Counted from the first letter of the stretch, positions 44,788 to 54,716 are shown. The stretch: DNA of 64,000 nt from an uncultured Lachnospiraceae bacterium (GCA_945949085.1 CAMFDJ010000005.1:1-64000); one strand, 5' to 3'. The notes: generated by a model not told the origin, from the sequence alone. Made by a program: numbers and translations.

Positions 44788-47301
44788 ATGCGCAAGGCAG
44801 ATACAAACAAGCAGAAATTAGTATATGGACTTGATATCGGAACCAGAAGTGTCGTCGGTACGGTCGGATATCTGGAAAAGGATCGTTTTGTGGTAGTGGC
44901 ACTCCGCTCGAAAGAACATGAGACAAGGGCAATGATAGACGGACAGATCCATGATATCGGGGCAGTCAGCGAAACAATCAGCGAGGTGACGGAGGCACTG
45001 GAGGCAGATATCGGGCAGCCGCTTCATCAGGTCTGCATCGCGGCTGCAGGACGTGTCCTTCGCACAGTGACAACACATGTGGATATTGATTTTGAGGGTG
45101 ACAAGATCATCACCAAGGAAGATATTTTTGCGCTTGATTCCTATGGTGTGGAGAAAGCCTATGAGGAATTTCAGCAGACAAATGATCTGGACATGAAGTT
45201 TTATTGTGTGGGATATACTGTCATGCGGTATTATATGAATGATTATCCAATGGGCAATCTGGAAAACCATAAGGCCAGGACAATTGCGGCAGATCTGATT
45301 GCAACATTTTTGCCTGATGATGTCGTAGACGGTTTGTACAAGGCTGTACAGCTGGCAGGGCTGGAGGTGGCAAACCTTACCCTGGAGCCTATCGCGGCAA
45401 TGGAAGTGGCGATTCCGCAGATGTATCGTATGCTGAATATTGCGCTGATCGATGTGGGGGCGGGAACAAGTGATATTTCGGTGACAAAGGATGGCAGTAT
45501 TGTGGCTTATGGTATGCTGCCGATTGCGGGAGACTGCATGACAGAGGATATTGCAAGGCATTGTCTTGTGGATTTTACAACGGCAGAGGCAATCAAGCGC
45601 GGTATTGAAACGCAGGAAGAAGTAGAATATAAGGATATCATGGGATTGCCTCAGACAATCACGAGGGAGCAGGTGCTTGCTGTGGTGGCAGAGCACCTTG
45701 ATTCCATGGCAAAGCAGGCTGCGGATAAGATTATGGAGCTGAACGGAGATAAGCCGGTCAGCGCAGTATTTGTTGTAGGTGGCGGCGGAAAAATTGCCGG
45801 TTACACGGATATTGTGGCAAAAAGTCTGGGTATCGTGAAGGAGCGATGTGCCGTGCGAGGGGAAGAGGTTATGCAGAAGATAGAGATTCTCCCGAACGAT
45901 GTACAGAAGGATTCGATGCTTGTCACACCAATCGGTATCTGTCTTAATTTCTATGAGCAGAGCAATAATTTTATGTTTGTGACCTTCAACGGACAGCGGA
46001 TCAAGCTGTACGACAATAATAAGCTTGCCATTGTGGATGCGGCGATCCAGGCGGAATTTTCCAATGAAGAGCTTTTTCCGAAAAGAGGCAAGGCGCTCAC
46101 CTTTACTTTCAATGGAAAACAGAAAATGATCCGCGGAGAAAGAGGCGAATCGGCACAGATTTTGCTCAATGGGAACCCTGCTGATATCCATACCCCAATT
46201 CGTGCCAATGATGTGATCTCTGTCACCAGCTCATCGGCCGGGGCGGATGCGCGCATGGAGCTTGGAAAGCTTCCGGAGTATCGTGATTCGATACGGATTT
46301 CTGTAAACGGAAAACAAATGGTGGTGCCGAAATTTGCAGCAGTAAACGGTAAGCTCGAGTCCCCTTACTATGAAATTCAGGAGGGCGACGAGGTTGAGAT
46401 GCTTGGCTACTATACTGTGGAGCAGGTAACGCAGGTGATGGATGTTCTCTTGGAAAAGGAAATGGAGATCTTAGTCAATCATGCGCCTGCCGATATGCAG
46501 ACAAAAGTGTATGATAATTTTTCTGTGGAATGGACTCTGGCTGCGCCAAAAAGCAGTGAACCGGAAGAGGAGCCTGCGGCGCAGGAGACGCAGGCTGCAA
46601 TGCAGGAAACAGAAGTGCAAAGGGAAACCGCACAGACAGATAACATGGCCACCGGCAGGCTGACTGATACGGAAAAACTTCTGGAGAAAGCCAAAGCATC
46701 GGCACAGCGCATAGCGGACGCACCTTTGACGCAGGAAGTGGAAGAAGAGTTCAAAAAAGCGAGGGCATATGAGGCTGCACAGCGCATCTCTGCCTTTGCG
46801 ACAGCGTATAATCAGACCGGACAGATGCCGCCCGTGCCCACGCAGAAGCTGCCGGGAAGACCTGCAGCAATGCCACAGATGAAGGAAAGCATGGCGGATA
46901 AAGAACCAAGGCAGCCTATGCAGGCAGCGACGAGGGGCGGTCGTGAGGAGGCATCGCAGGCGGATATGGAACGTCCGCAAGACAGTTTGCAAGAACAACC
47001 GGAAACGTCAGTTGTGCGTGCGCAGGAAAAAATAGCCGCAGCGGATACATCCGGGACAGATTCCATCGGAGCAAAGAAAGCCGGGACAGATGGGCAGACA
47101 GTGATTGTGACAGTCAACGGGGAAAAGGTAGTGCTTTCCGGCAAACCGGACTATATCTATGTGGATGTGTTTGATCATATTGATTTTGATCTGACGCGGC
47201 CGCAGGGGAAGACGGTAGAAACACTGATCAATGGAAGAAGTGCACAATATGTTGAACCGTTGAAAACGGGCGATGTACTGGAAATCTTCTGGAAGGAATA
47301 G
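44788..47301 (+). CDS. Long FtsA-like actin-fold protein
   Basis: 837 residues, about twice the length of FtsA. ATG 44788 directly follows the coaE stop. Residues 8-370 have the actin-like ATPase motifs: phosphate 1 YGLDIGTRSVVGTVG, phosphate 2 IALIDVGAGTSDISVTKDGS and adenosine FVVGGGGKIAG. Between 375 and 570 are beta-grasp-like repeats (FVTFNGQRIKLYD, FTFNGKQKMIRGERG, IRISVNGKQMVV). Residues about 575-765 are low-complexity Glu/Ala/Gln. A last beta-grasp unit (VTVNGEKVVLSGKPDYIYVD) ends the protein. The amphipathic C-terminal helix of true FtsA is absent. It may act in envelope assembly, but the role is unknown. Confidence 0.8.
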   Translation: MRKADTNKQKLVYGLDIGTRSVVGTVGYLEKDRFVVVALRSKEHETRAMIDGQIHDIGAVSETISEVTEALEADIGQPLHQVCIAAAGRVLRTVTTHVDIDFEGDKIITKEDIFALDSYGVEKAYEEFQQTNDLDMKFYCVGYTVMRYYMNDYPMGNLENHKARTIAADLIATFLPDDVVDGLYKAVQLAGLEVANLTLEPIAAMEVAIPQMYRMLNIALIDVGAGTSDISVTKDGSIVAYGMLPIAGDCMTEDIARHCLVDFTTAEAIKRGIETQEEVEYKDIMGLPQTITREQVLAVVAEHLDSMAKQAADKIMELNGDKPVSAVFVVGGGGKIAGYTDIVAKSLGIVKERCAVRGEEVMQKIEILPNDVQKDSMLVTPIGICLNFYEQSNNFMFVTFNGQRIKLYDNNKLAIVDAAIQAEFSNEELFPKRGKALTFTFNGKQKMIRGERGESAQILLNGNPADIHTPIRANDVISVTSSSAGADARMELGKLPEYRDSIRISVNGKQMVVPKFAAVNGKLESPYYEIQEGDEVEMLGYYTVEQVTQVMDVLLEKEMEILVNHAPADMQTKVYDNFSVEWTLAAPKSSEPEEEPAAQETQAAMQETEVQRETAQTDNMATGRLTDTEKLLEKAKASAQRIADAPLTQEVEEEFKKARAYEAAQRISAFATAYNQTGQMPPVPTQKLPGRPAAMPQMKESMADKEPRQPMQAATRGGREEASQADMERPQDSLQEQPETSVVRAQEKIAAADTSGTDSIGAKKAGTDGQTVIVTVNGEKVVLSGKPDYIYVDVFDHIDFDLTRPQGKTVETLINGRSAQYVEPLKTGDVLEIFWKE

Positions 47302-47304
47302 AGG

Positions 47305-48102
47305 ATGAGATTACTTTCGATAGCCAGCGGAAGCAGTGGAAACTGCATTTACGTCGGTGATGACACAACACATATTCTGATTGATGCGGGCATCAGCGGA
47401 AAACGTATTGAGGCAGGTCTGCAGAAAGCAGATATTTCCGGGAAGGATTTAGATGCCATATTTGTAACGCACGAACATATTGATCATATCAGCGGTCTGG
47501 GAGTCATGGCCAGAAAATATGATGTACCGATTTACGCAACACAGGGAACGCTAAACGGCATTTCCTGCTGCAAATCCGTGGGAGATGTTGATGAACAGTT
47601 ATATCAGTCTGTCCGCAGAAATGAAACAGTCGCAGTCGGATCGCTGGCAGTGCAGGCAATCCCCATTTCCCATGATGCAGCCGATCCGGTCTGCTACCGC
47701 GTTTCAAACGGGGAGAGCCGCATCGCTGTGGCAACAGACATGGGATGCTTTGACGAGACGATTGTTGAAAAACTAAGCGGTCTGAATGCCATTTTATTAG
47801 AAGCAAATCATGACATTAATATGCTGCAGGTAGGTCCATATCCCTATTACTTAAAGCAGCGTATTCTTGGAAACAGAGGACACTTGTCAAATGAGGCCGC
47901 CGGGAGACTCCTCGTCAGATTGTTGCATAATGATCTGAAACATATTCTGCTCGGACATCTGAGCAAGGAAAATAATATACCGGAGCTGGCCTTAGAGGCG
48001 GTCAGATTGGAAGTGACCATGGGAGATTGCGCGTATCAGGCCTCCGATTTTGATATTGCTGTGGCAAGGCGCAGTGAACCGTCAGAGCTGATCGTTGTAT
48101 AA
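47305..48102 (+). CDS. MBL-fold metallo-hydrolase, YycJ/WalJ type
   Basis: 265 residues from ATG 47305, three bases after the FtsA-like stop. The metallo-beta-lactamase core is plain: LLSIASGSSGNCIYVGDDTT at the start, the zinc motif THEHIDH, SHDAADP, TDMGCFDE and a late GHLSKENN. COG1235 members are single-domain hydrolases. YycJ in Bacillus is linked to the cell wall and to DNA repair in Bacillus anthracis. The substrate is unknown. The place at the end of the polA-coaE-FtsA-like row fits a housekeeping role. Confidence 0.85.
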   Translation: MRLLSIASGSSGNCIYVGDDTTHILIDAGISGKRIEAGLQKADISGKDLDAIFVTHEHIDHISGLGVMARKYDVPIYATQGTLNGISCCKSVGDVDEQLYQSVRRNETVAVGSLAVQAIPISHDAADPVCYRVSNGESRIAVATDMGCFDETIVEKLSGLNAILLEANHDINMLQVGPYPYYLKQRILGNRGHLSNEAAGRLLVRLLHNDLKHILLGHLSKENNIPELALEAVRLEVTMGDCAYQASDFDIAVARRSEPSELIVV

Positions 48103-48194
48103 ATGCTTGCATAAAAGCTTTAGAAAGTATATGATGATGCAAGAGTAAAGAAAAGAGAAAACTATTCAGAATGACAAGGAAAAGGAGCAGGACT

Positions 48195-48470
48195 ATGAAC
48201 AAAAGAACAATCATTACCGTTGTGGGAAAGGATACGGTAGGAATCATCGCAAAAGTATGTACTTATCTCGCTGATACAGGGGTTAATATTTTAGATATTT
48301 CGCAGACGATCGTGTCAGATTATTTTAACATGATGATGATCGTGGACAGAAGCGGGGCGCAGAAATCCTTCGATGATATGTCTGATGAGCTGACGCTCCT
48401 TGGAGAGCAGATAGGTGTTGTAATCAAGTGTCAGAGAGAAGAAATATTTGATATGATGCACAGAATCTAA
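48195..48470 (+). CDS. ACT domain protein (UPF0237)
   Basis: 91 residues. ATG 48195 has GGAGCAGGA before it; the longer reading starts upstream without a site. The sequence [20 protein letters not shown] followed by [13 protein letters not shown] is a single ACT domain, an amino-acid-binding fold. It is paired with the UPF0210 protein 25 bases downstream; the two families occur together in many Firmicutes and archaea. The ligand is unknown. Confidence 0.9.
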   Translation: MNKRTIITVVGKDTVGIIAKVCTYLADTGVNILDISQTIVSDYFNMMMIVDRSGAQKSFDDMSDELTLLGEQIGVVIKCQREEIFDMMHRI

Positions 48471-48495
48471 AAAAGTATACAGGCAGGTAAGAGAC

Positions 48496-49860
48496 ATGAT
48501 TAATATTCATGAAGTGTTAGAAACAAATGAGATGATCGAAAAAGAAAATCTGGATGTGCGTACCATAACAATTGGTATCAGCCTTTTGGATTGTATTGAT
48601 TCGGATTTACAAAAATGTTGTGAAAAGGTATACAACAAAATAACAACTGTAGCTGAGAATTTGGTTGAGACCGGTGAAGAAATCGAAAAAGAGTATGGCA
48701 TACCGATCGTCAATAAGCGTGTCAGTGTCACACCGATTGCGCTTGTGGGCGGTGCCTGCTGTAAGAGCCCGGAGGATTATGTGGAGCTGGCGAAGACGCT
48801 TGACCGGGCTGCGCACAAGGTAGGAGTCAACTTTATCGGTGGCTATTCGGCACTGGTTTCCAAGGGGATGACGAAGGCGGATGAACTTCTGATCAGATCG
48901 ATCCCGATGGCTCTTTCCCAGACTGAGATTGTCTGCAGTTCTGTGAATCTCGGTTCTACCAAAACAGGTATCAATATGGATGCGGTCAGACTGATGGGAG
49001 ATATCATCAAAGAAACCGCAGAATATACAAAGGAAAATGACTCCATGGGCTGTGCCAAGCTGGTGGTATTTTGTAATGCGCCGGACGACAACCCGTTTAT
49101 GGCAGGTGCTTTTCACGGTGTGACAGAGGCTGATGCCATCATCAATGTCGGTGTTTCCGGCCCCGGGGTTGTCAGGACAGCGCTGCAGAAGGTGCGCGGC
49201 GAGAGTTTTGAAGTATTGTGTGAGACGATTAAGAAAACGGCATTTAAGATCACACGTGTGGGTCAGCTTGTGGCAAAGAAGGCTTCCAAGATGCTGGGTA
49301 TTCCTTTCGGCATCATTGATCTTTCGCTGGCACCGACTCCGGCAATCGGTGATTCTGTGGCAGATATCCTGTGTGAAATCGGTCTTGAGTATGCCGGAGC
49401 ACCCGGAACGACAGCAGCGCTTGCACTTCTGAATGATCAGGTGAAAAAAGGTGGTGTGATGGCTTCTTCCTATGTAGGAGGATTGAGCGGTGCATTCATT
49501 CCCGTCAGTGAGGATCAGGGCATGATCAACGCCGTAGAAGCGGGAGCACTGACATTGGAAAAGCTTGAGGCCATGACTTGTGTGTGCAGTGTAGGACTTG
49601 ATATGATCGCGATTCCCGGTGATACAAAAGCAACCACGATTTCCGGCATCATTGCGGATGAGATGGCAATCGGAATGGTGAACCAGAAGACAACGGCAGT
49701 CAGAATCATTCCTGTCATCGGAAAGGGTGTCGGAGAGACTGTAGAGTTTGGCGGCCTTTTGGGATACGCACCGATTATGCCTGTTAATTCTTATGGTTGT
49801 GATGCTTTTGTAAACCGTGGTGGACGTATCCCTGCGCCGATTCACAGCTTTAAGAATTAG
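48496..49860 (+). CDS. PFL family protein (UPF0210)
   Basis: 454 residues from ATG 48496. The family is recognised by [20 protein letters not shown] at the N-terminus and by the glycine-rich stretch [20 protein letters not shown], plus [20 protein letters not shown]. Structures place it near the pyruvate-formate-lyase fold, but there is no glycyl radical motif and no activase gene nearby. Its function is unknown. Translation with the ACT protein as one operon is likely. Confidence 0.9.
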   Translation: MINIHEVLETNEMIEKENLDVRTITIGISLLDCIDSDLQKCCEKVYNKITTVAENLVETGEEIEKEYGIPIVNKRVSVTPIALVGGACCKSPEDYVELAKTLDRAAHKVGVNFIGGYSALVSKGMTKADELLIRSIPMALSQTEIVCSSVNLGSTKTGINMDAVRLMGDIIKETAEYTKENDSMGCAKLVVFCNAPDDNPFMAGAFHGVTEADAIINVGVSGPGVVRTALQKVRGESFEVLCETIKKTAFKITRVGQLVAKKASKMLGIPFGIIDLSLAPTPAIGDSVADILCEIGLEYAGAPGTTAALALLNDQVKKGGVMASSYVGGLSGAFIPVSEDQGMINAVEAGALTLEKLEAMTCVCSVGLDMIAIPGDTKATTISGIIADEMAIGMVNQKTTAVRIIPVIGKGVGETVEFGGLLGYAPIMPVNSYGCDAFVNRGGRIPAPIHSFKN

Positions 49861-49870
49861 GGTCGGAAAC

Positions 49871-51217
49871 ATGAATTGCAATGTGATTTTGAACCAGACG
49901 GTTTTTCTTTTGCTGAGCTTTCTGACAGAGACGATCATTTTTTGTGACTGTATCCGGGGAAACAGGCGGTTAAAACATATCGTGTGCTATTTCGGAATCA
50001 AAATGTTCCTTTCCAACTGGCTGCTGGGGATTGTTCTTGTGCCGTGGCACCGGGACTCGGAAGTTCTGCAGTATGTGAATTTTCTGGTGGATATCGTCTT
50101 TGCCGTCTTTGGATTTGTCCTGTGCGCGCGGCTTTTGCAATTATCCGTTGTGAAGCTTTGCTACTTTTTTTGTACCGCGGAGCTTGTCGCAATGGCCTGT
50201 ACCTTTATTCCGGTCTATCTGATGCTGCTTGTCACAGGAAAGGATATGTTGCGATATCAACGGCAGAACCTCGGAAAGGAGACAGCTTTACATATCGGTC
50301 TTTCTCTTTGCATGTTGTTTCTGATAAGGAGATTGCTTCGCCCGTTTCTGGAGCGACTGAAAAGCAGAGAAATCAAGCATATGCGGGCAGGGTATGTGTT
50401 TGTGGCCTTATTTCTGACAATTGGAATCGTCATGACGATTCTGGGGTATCAGGGAGAGGAAGAAAAATTCATTTATCCGGGAGTCACAACAGCACTGGCG
50501 GTTGTTTTTCTGGTTCTGGGATATCTGTATCTGCAATACAGGCAGACACAATATCTGAAGCTACAGAATGAAAATCTGAAGCTCCAGAAGAATCTGATCA
50601 CGGAGCATTATCAGGCACTTTGCAATCAGATCGAACTGACCAGAAAATTCCGGCATGATATTGCCAATCATATGCAGACGATAGAAAGGCTCCTTTCGCA
50701 GCAAACGGAAAGAGATGAGCAGACGGATGCCTATGTCAGTGCATTGAAAATGCAGTATGACAGGATTACGGAAGTGGACTATTGCGACAATCCGATCATT
50801 GACGCAGCGGTGTCAAATAAGGTAAAAAGCTGTAAGGAGAAAGGCATTCCCATTCATATTTCTCTCAGGGCAATGGAACTTGGACAGATCAAAGAGATGG
50901 ATATGCTGGGGCTGGTTTTCAATCTGCTGGACAATGCGATAGAGAGCTGTCTGCTGATGCCTTGTGAGAAACGATATATTGATTTTTGCTGCGAAACCTG
51001 TAAGGGGCAGATGGTCATTACGTTATCAAACAGTGCATGTGATACGGGGGAAAAAGGACAGCTGTTTCGCACCAAAAAGAAAGACGGTCAGTATCATGGC
51101 ACCGGTATGACAATCGTTCGTGAAATTGTGAAAAAATACGACGGACAGATGAAGGTCAGTTTTCAGGAACCGGATTTCAGATTACAGATTATGATGAATC
51201 GTTTCGAATCCATATAA
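49871..51217 (+). CDS. GHKL sensor histidine kinase (AgrC/VirS-like)
   Basis: 448 residues from ATG 49871, ten bases after the UPF0210 stop. Residues 1-235 have six or seven hydrophobic segments (ILNQTVFLLLSFLTETIIFC, TALAVVFLVLGYLYLQY). The kinase core has TRKFRHDIANHMQTIERLLS (His262), the N box LVFNLLDNAIESCLLM and the G box GTGMTIVREIVKKYDG. This is the AgrC-like GHKL class, normally paired with a LytTR regulator, as here. No AgrB or peptide precursor gene is visible near it, so the signal is open. Confidence 0.9.
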   Translation: MNCNVILNQTVFLLLSFLTETIIFCDCIRGNRRLKHIVCYFGIKMFLSNWLLGIVLVPWHRDSEVLQYVNFLVDIVFAVFGFVLCARLLQLSVVKLCYFFCTAELVAMACTFIPVYLMLLVTGKDMLRYQRQNLGKETALHIGLSLCMLFLIRRLLRPFLERLKSREIKHMRAGYVFVALFLTIGIVMTILGYQGEEEKFIYPGVTTALAVVFLVLGYLYLQYRQTQYLKLQNENLKLQKNLITEHYQALCNQIELTRKFRHDIANHMQTIERLLSQQTERDEQTDAYVSALKMQYDRITEVDYCDNPIIDAAVSNKVKSCKEKGIPIHISLRAMELGQIKEMDMLGLVFNLLDNAIESCLLMPCEKRYIDFCCETCKGQMVITLSNSACDTGEKGQLFRTKKKDGQYHGTGMTIVREIVKKYDGQMKVSFQEPDFRLQIMMNRFESI

Positions 51218-51277
51218 GAGATGATGACAGATCGGATAGACGAATCAAAGGGAATAAAAGGGAAGAGGGGAAAACAA

Positions 51278-51973
51278 ATGAAAATAGTAATATGTGATGA
51301 TGAATGTACATTTTTGCAGAGTATGCAGGAGAAGCTGATACCCTATCTGAAAAAGGATGACCAGCTTCTCCTTTTTGACGGTGCAGATCAGCTTTTGGAG
51401 TATGTGCAGTACAGTAATATTGATATTCTGTTCATGGATATTGAACTGGGCGGGGAATCCGGGATTGCGCTGGTTAGTAAGGTGCTCGAAATCAGGCCGA
51501 AGTGTCAGGTGGTTTACATGACGAATCATGTGGAATATGTGTCGGATGTGTATACGACAAAACACTGCTATTATGTGTTGAAGGATCAGATAGACGGCAG
51601 GCTTGACAGCATCATGGAGATTGCCATGCAAAAGCTATATTACAGAAACCGCAAGCTGATCATTACAGACGGCAGTGCCAATATCATGATTCCCATGGAT
51701 GAGATCACCTATATTGAAAGAGTCAAGAGGGTCACTTATGTGTATACACTGGGAGCAACCTACAAAACGCGTGAACGAATAGAAACGATTGCAGACAGAA
51801 TGCCGGCGAGTTGTTTTGTGAGATGTCACAACAGTTACATTGTATCATTTGAGCATGTCAGAATGTACAGCAGAACAAAGATCATTATGGAAAACGGAGT
51901 CGGAATCACGATCAGCAGACGTTATGCCGATCAGGTGAGAGATTTGTTTCTGGCATGGGGCGGTCTGTCCTAA
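51278..51973 (+). CDS. LytTR response regulator (AgrA/ComE-like)
   Basis: 231 residues. ATG 51278 has AGAGGGG seven bases ahead. Receiver: MKIVICDDECTFLQSMQEKL with Asp54 in DILFMDIELGGESG. The LytTR DNA-binding domain at the C-terminus starts about residue 130 (ITDGSANIMIPMDEITYIER) and includes FVRCHNSYIVSFEHVRMY. It is the partner of the GHKL kinase 60 bases upstream. The target sites, usually paired direct repeats, were not found in the window. Confidence 0.9.
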   Translation: MKIVICDDECTFLQSMQEKLIPYLKKDDQLLLFDGADQLLEYVQYSNIDILFMDIELGGESGIALVSKVLEIRPKCQVVYMTNHVEYVSDVYTTKHCYYVLKDQIDGRLDSIMEIAMQKLYYRNRKLIITDGSANIMIPMDEITYIERVKRVTYVYTLGATYKTRERIETIADRMPASCFVRCHNSYIVSFEHVRMYSRTKIIMENGVGITISRRYADQVRDLFLAWGGLS

Positions 51974-52035
51974 ATGATCTGTTCTAAAATTTTTGCCATA
52001 AAATGAGACCTATTGTCTGACGAAGGCCATACAGC

Positions 52036-52062
52036 GATAGAACACGCTTTGCGAGTTCTATC
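52036..52062. repeat. Inverted repeat 1 after the LytTR gene
   Basis: GATAGAAC (52036-52043) and GTTCTATC (52055-52062), a perfect 8-bp stem with an eleven-base loop. It is one of three hairpins in the 170 bases between the LytTR and tmcAL genes. Confidence 0.5.
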
Positions 52063-52080
52063 AGCTGATTAACGGTCGTC

Positions 52081-52109
52081 AAATGCAATTATGCAAGCAT
52101 ATTGCATTT
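52081..52109. repeat. Inverted repeat 2 after the LytTR gene
   Basis: AAATGCAAT (52081-52089) and ATTGCATTT (52101-52109) pair fully and the inner TATGC/GCAT extends the stem with a bulge, giving about 13 bp. TCCTCG follows rather than a T run, so it is not a standard terminator. Confidence 0.5.
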
Positions 52110-52129
52110 TCCTCGTCGTTATAACATGA

Positions 52130-52159
52130 AAATCGTGAAGGGTTACACCTTCACGATTT
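52130..52159. terminator. Terminator hairpin over the tmcAL stop codon
   Basis: AAATCGTGAAGG (52130-52141) and CCTTCACGATTT (52148-52159) form a perfect 12-bp stem. The stop of tmcAL (TTA at 52143-52145 on the plus strand) lies in its loop. A short T-rich run follows for minus-strand transcripts; it may serve both strands. Confidence 0.75.
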
Positions 52160-53381
52160 GTCTTTCGTATTCATTTCTCATCCGCGTGCCATATTTATCA
52201 GCAGCTACGCTTTCGTAAATATGTGTGGCAAGCAGATCGCGCTCAAACTGTTTCTGGGCACATTCGCTTGTGAGCGATCTCCACTGTGATACCTGTGTGA
52301 TCAGGGGCAGGGTGGAAGCCTTGGCGATATGACTGAGAACATTGCGCTCATCATCTTTGAAACCGAGGACGCGCGCATAGAAAACGGTTCCGTTTTCTCG
52401 ATAAGACTCCATATCCGCCTTGCGAAGATTCAGCAGAATGTGGCACAAGAGCCTGCTGATGCGTGCATAGGTCATATTTTTGGATTTCAAGACCTCGCAC
52501 AGTTGTTCATAATCATAGGACTGATAGATGTTTTTTAAAATCCGGTCTGACAGATCATCGGTAATGTCAACAAAAGAGGTATATCCGTGAGATTCTTCGA
52601 CCAGAAGCTTGTATTTCAGCATGGAAGACAGATCCCGTGGGAAAATGGGGCAGTGACTGCCAAATTCCTCTTTTAAAATCTGATAGACATTCTCCGGTAT
52701 CTGGTCTCGTATCAAATCCAGATTGCCCTGCAGATCAACAGACTGGCGTAGTGCCATGGAAGAACTGAAGGCATTGTCGGCAAGCCGGTAGGAATGATAG
52801 TCTGCACCTGTACGCTGTATGGCATAAGGAACAATCCTGCTTTTCCGGCGAATGATGCTTTTCATATATTCAATACCGAGGATGTTATTGGGGCTGCCAA
52901 TGATGTTTTCTACTTCTGCGAAACCGGGAATACAGTGAGCAAGCGCCGTATTTCTGGACTGGGGATAGGTATGCCCGTTTTTCATCTCTTCCTGCAGAAT
53001 GATTTTGAATTCTTCCGGCTCGTTTGCAAGAAATTCCGCTATGGGCCGAAGCAGATTGATATCGCCGCATTCGGTGCCGAAACAGATACAATCGACCGTT
53101 CCAAGACCGTCAAGAAGTGCAATGGCGCCGTCTGCAAAATATTCCGCACTGCCACAGGCATAGCAGGAGGGAAGCTCGATGACAACATCGGCTCCGTTTA
53201 AAAGTGCCATTTTTGCACGTGCATATTTGTCCACAATAGCAGGTGTTCCGCGCTGGGTAAAATTTCCGCTCATGACAACAACCACGGAATCGGCACCTGT
53301 CACTCTTTTTGCCTGTTCAATATGATAAGCATGTCCCTTGTGGAACGGGTTGTATTCTGCAATGATACCTGCGACTTTCAT
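52143..53381 (-). CDS. tmcAL: tRNA(Met) cytidine acetate ligase TmcAL
   Basis: 412 residues on the minus strand, ATG 53381-53379 with GGGAGG before it. TmcAL (Bacillus YlbM) makes N4-acetylcytidine at the wobble base of elongator tRNA-Met using acetate and ATP. The nucleotidyltransferase signature is IIAEYNPFHKGHAYHIEQAK, with HKGH as the catalytic HxGH. VVVVMSGNFTQRGTPAIVDK and the later ELPSCYACGSAEYFADGAIA complete the core. The C-terminal part is the helical tRNA-binding half. It stands at the head of the pta block on the opposite strand. Confidence 0.9.
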   Translation of the reverse strand: MKVAGIIAEYNPFHKGHAYHIEQAKRVTGADSVVVVMSGNFTQRGTPAIVDKYARAKMALLNGADVVIELPSCYACGSAEYFADGAIALLDGLGTVDCICFGTECGDINLLRPIAEFLANEPEEFKIILQEEMKNGHTYPQSRNTALAHCIPGFAEVENIIGSPNNILGIEYMKSIIRRKSRIVPYAIQRTGADYHSYRLADNAFSSSMALRQSVDLQGNLDLIRDQIPENVYQILKEEFGSHCPIFPRDLSSMLKYKLLVEESHGYTSFVDITDDLSDRILKNIYQSYDYEQLCEVLKSKNMTYARISRLLCHILLNLRKADMESYRENGTVFYARVLGFKDDERNVLSHIAKASTLPLITQVSQWRSLTSECAQKQFERDLLATHIYESVAADKYGTRMRNEYERQIVKV

Positions 53382-53714
53382 CTGTAAATCCTCCCAGGGT
53401 ATTCTCTGTAATGCTGTGTCAGTGATAATCGGTGTAATATTTTTTTATCATATCATGTTTTTTCAGATGGCACAATGTTATCCTTTCCTCTTTTGAAGCT
53501 CTTTTGAAACTTTTTTGAAAAAAGGGAAGAAGATGGTGTTTTGTATTCGTTTTTGCACAAAAAAAGAAAGGGCAAATCTTGTTTTCATATGGAAAATCCA
53601 GTATACTGAAAAAGAGAACATGTGTTGTCTCGCACAGGGAGCCATCCCTTTTTTGTGGTGATGACAGCAGGTGATGTACGTATGGAAAAAGACAATGACA
53701 GGAGGAAGAAAGAC
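53382..53714. other. tmcAL-pta divergent intergenic region
   Basis: This 333-base stretch between divergent genes holds the promoters of both. A pta promoter is annotated at 53579. A run of Ts and As (53495-53530) is low complexity. An in-frame upstream ATG for pta (53682) lacks a good ribosome site. No other coding sequence or RNA gene was recognised. Confidence 0.5.
53579..53607 (+). promoter_or_regulatory. Sigma-A promoter for pta
   Basis: -35 TTGTTT (53579-53584), 17-base spacer and -10 TATACT (53602-53607), about 108 bases before the pta start codon. Confidence 0.5.
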
Positions 53715-54716
53715 GTGGCATACATAGACCTGATCAAGGAGAAAGCCAGAGCGGACAGAAAGACAATTGTTCTGCCTGAGACAAATGATAAAAGAACACT
53801 GATTGCGGCTTCCCATATCATTCAGGAGGGCATTGCAAATATCATCATGGTCGGTGATGAGGAAAAGATCATGGATGGTGCCGGCTGGCTGGAGGTGGAA
53901 CTTGACGGTGTTACAGTCGTGAATCCCCAGACGAGTGAATTGACAGAGAAATATGTGAATCTGTTGTATGAGACCAGGAAAGCAAAGGGAATGACGATAG
54001 AGAAAGCAAGAGAAGTTCTGCACAAGGATTACCTGACTTATGGTGTCATGATGGTAAAGGCAAATGATGCAGATGGTATGGTGGCAGGTGCCTGCCATGC
54101 GACAGCAGATACGCTGCGTCCGGCATTGCAGATTTTAAAGACGGCACCCGGCGTGAAGCTTGTATCCGGATTCTTCATTATGGATGTGCCGGATTGTAAC
54201 TATGGAGAGCATGGTACATTTCTGTTTGCAGATTGTGGACTGAATCAGGATCCGACCGCAGAGGAGCTGGCAGCCATCGCGGAATCCTCCGCAAAGAGCT
54301 TTCAGACACTCGTTGGTGCAAAGCCGATCATTGCCATGTTATCTCATTCTACCAAGGGAAGTGCAAAGCATCCGCTTGTAGATAAAGTGGTCGAAGCAAC
54401 CAGAATTGCCAAGGAGCAGTACCCTTATCTGTGTATCGATGGAGAATTGCAGACAGACGCGGCACTCGTTCCTTCCGTTGCCAAATCAAAGGCACCCGGC
54501 AGTGAGGTGGCAGGAAAGGCCAATGTGCTTGTCTTCCCGAATCTTGATTGCGGTAATATCGGTTATAAACTGGTGCAGAGACTCGGAAAAGCGGAAGCCT
54601 ACGGACCGATGCTGCAGGGCATTGCCAAGCCGGTCAACGACTTATCGCGCGGCTGCTCCTGGGAGGACATTGTCGGCGTTGTCGCACTGACGGCCGTGCA
54701 GGCACAGCTTGTGTGA
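53715..54716 (+). CDS. pta: Phosphate acetyltransferase
   Basis: 333 residues if GTG 53715 is used. It has AGGAGG nine bases before it and gives the normal family length; ATG 53682 is a weaker alternative. Pta interconverts acetyl-CoA and acetyl phosphate in acetate fermentation. Landmarks are DRKTIVLPETNDKRTLIAAS, MVAGACHATADTLRPALQIL, TKGSAKHPLVDKVVEATRIA and NVLVFPNLDCGNIGYKLVQR. In related clostridia ackA follows at once, but here the next gene is the opposite-strand membrane protein at 54757. Confidence 0.94.
   Translation: MAYIDLIKEKARADRKTIVLPETNDKRTLIAASHIIQEGIANIIMVGDEEKIMDGAGWLEVELDGVTVVNPQTSELTEKYVNLLYETRKAKGMTIEKAREVLHKDYLTYGVMMVKANDADGMVAGACHATADTLRPALQILKTAPGVKLVSGFFIMDVPDCNYGEHGTFLFADCGLNQDPTAEELAAIAESSAKSFQTLVGAKPIIAMLSHSTKGSAKHPLVDKVVEATRIAKEQYPYLCIDGELQTDAALVPSVAKSKAPGSEVAGKANVLVFPNLDCGNIGYKLVQRLGKAEAYGPMLQGIAKPVNDLSRGCSWEDIVGVVALTAVQAQLV

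Noticed and set aside
44818..46191. 457-codon open frame on the minus strand
   Set aside because: Opposite the conserved actin-fold motifs of the FtsA-like gene; no ribosome site or known domain.
48607..49938. 443-codon open frame on the minus strand
   Set aside because: Opposite the UPF0210 gene, same reasons.
49871..52140. An AgrD-like peptide gene or AgrB near the GHKL/LytTR pair
   Set aside because: Both flanks were read in all frames and no short peptide gene with a ribosome site and fitting composition was found.
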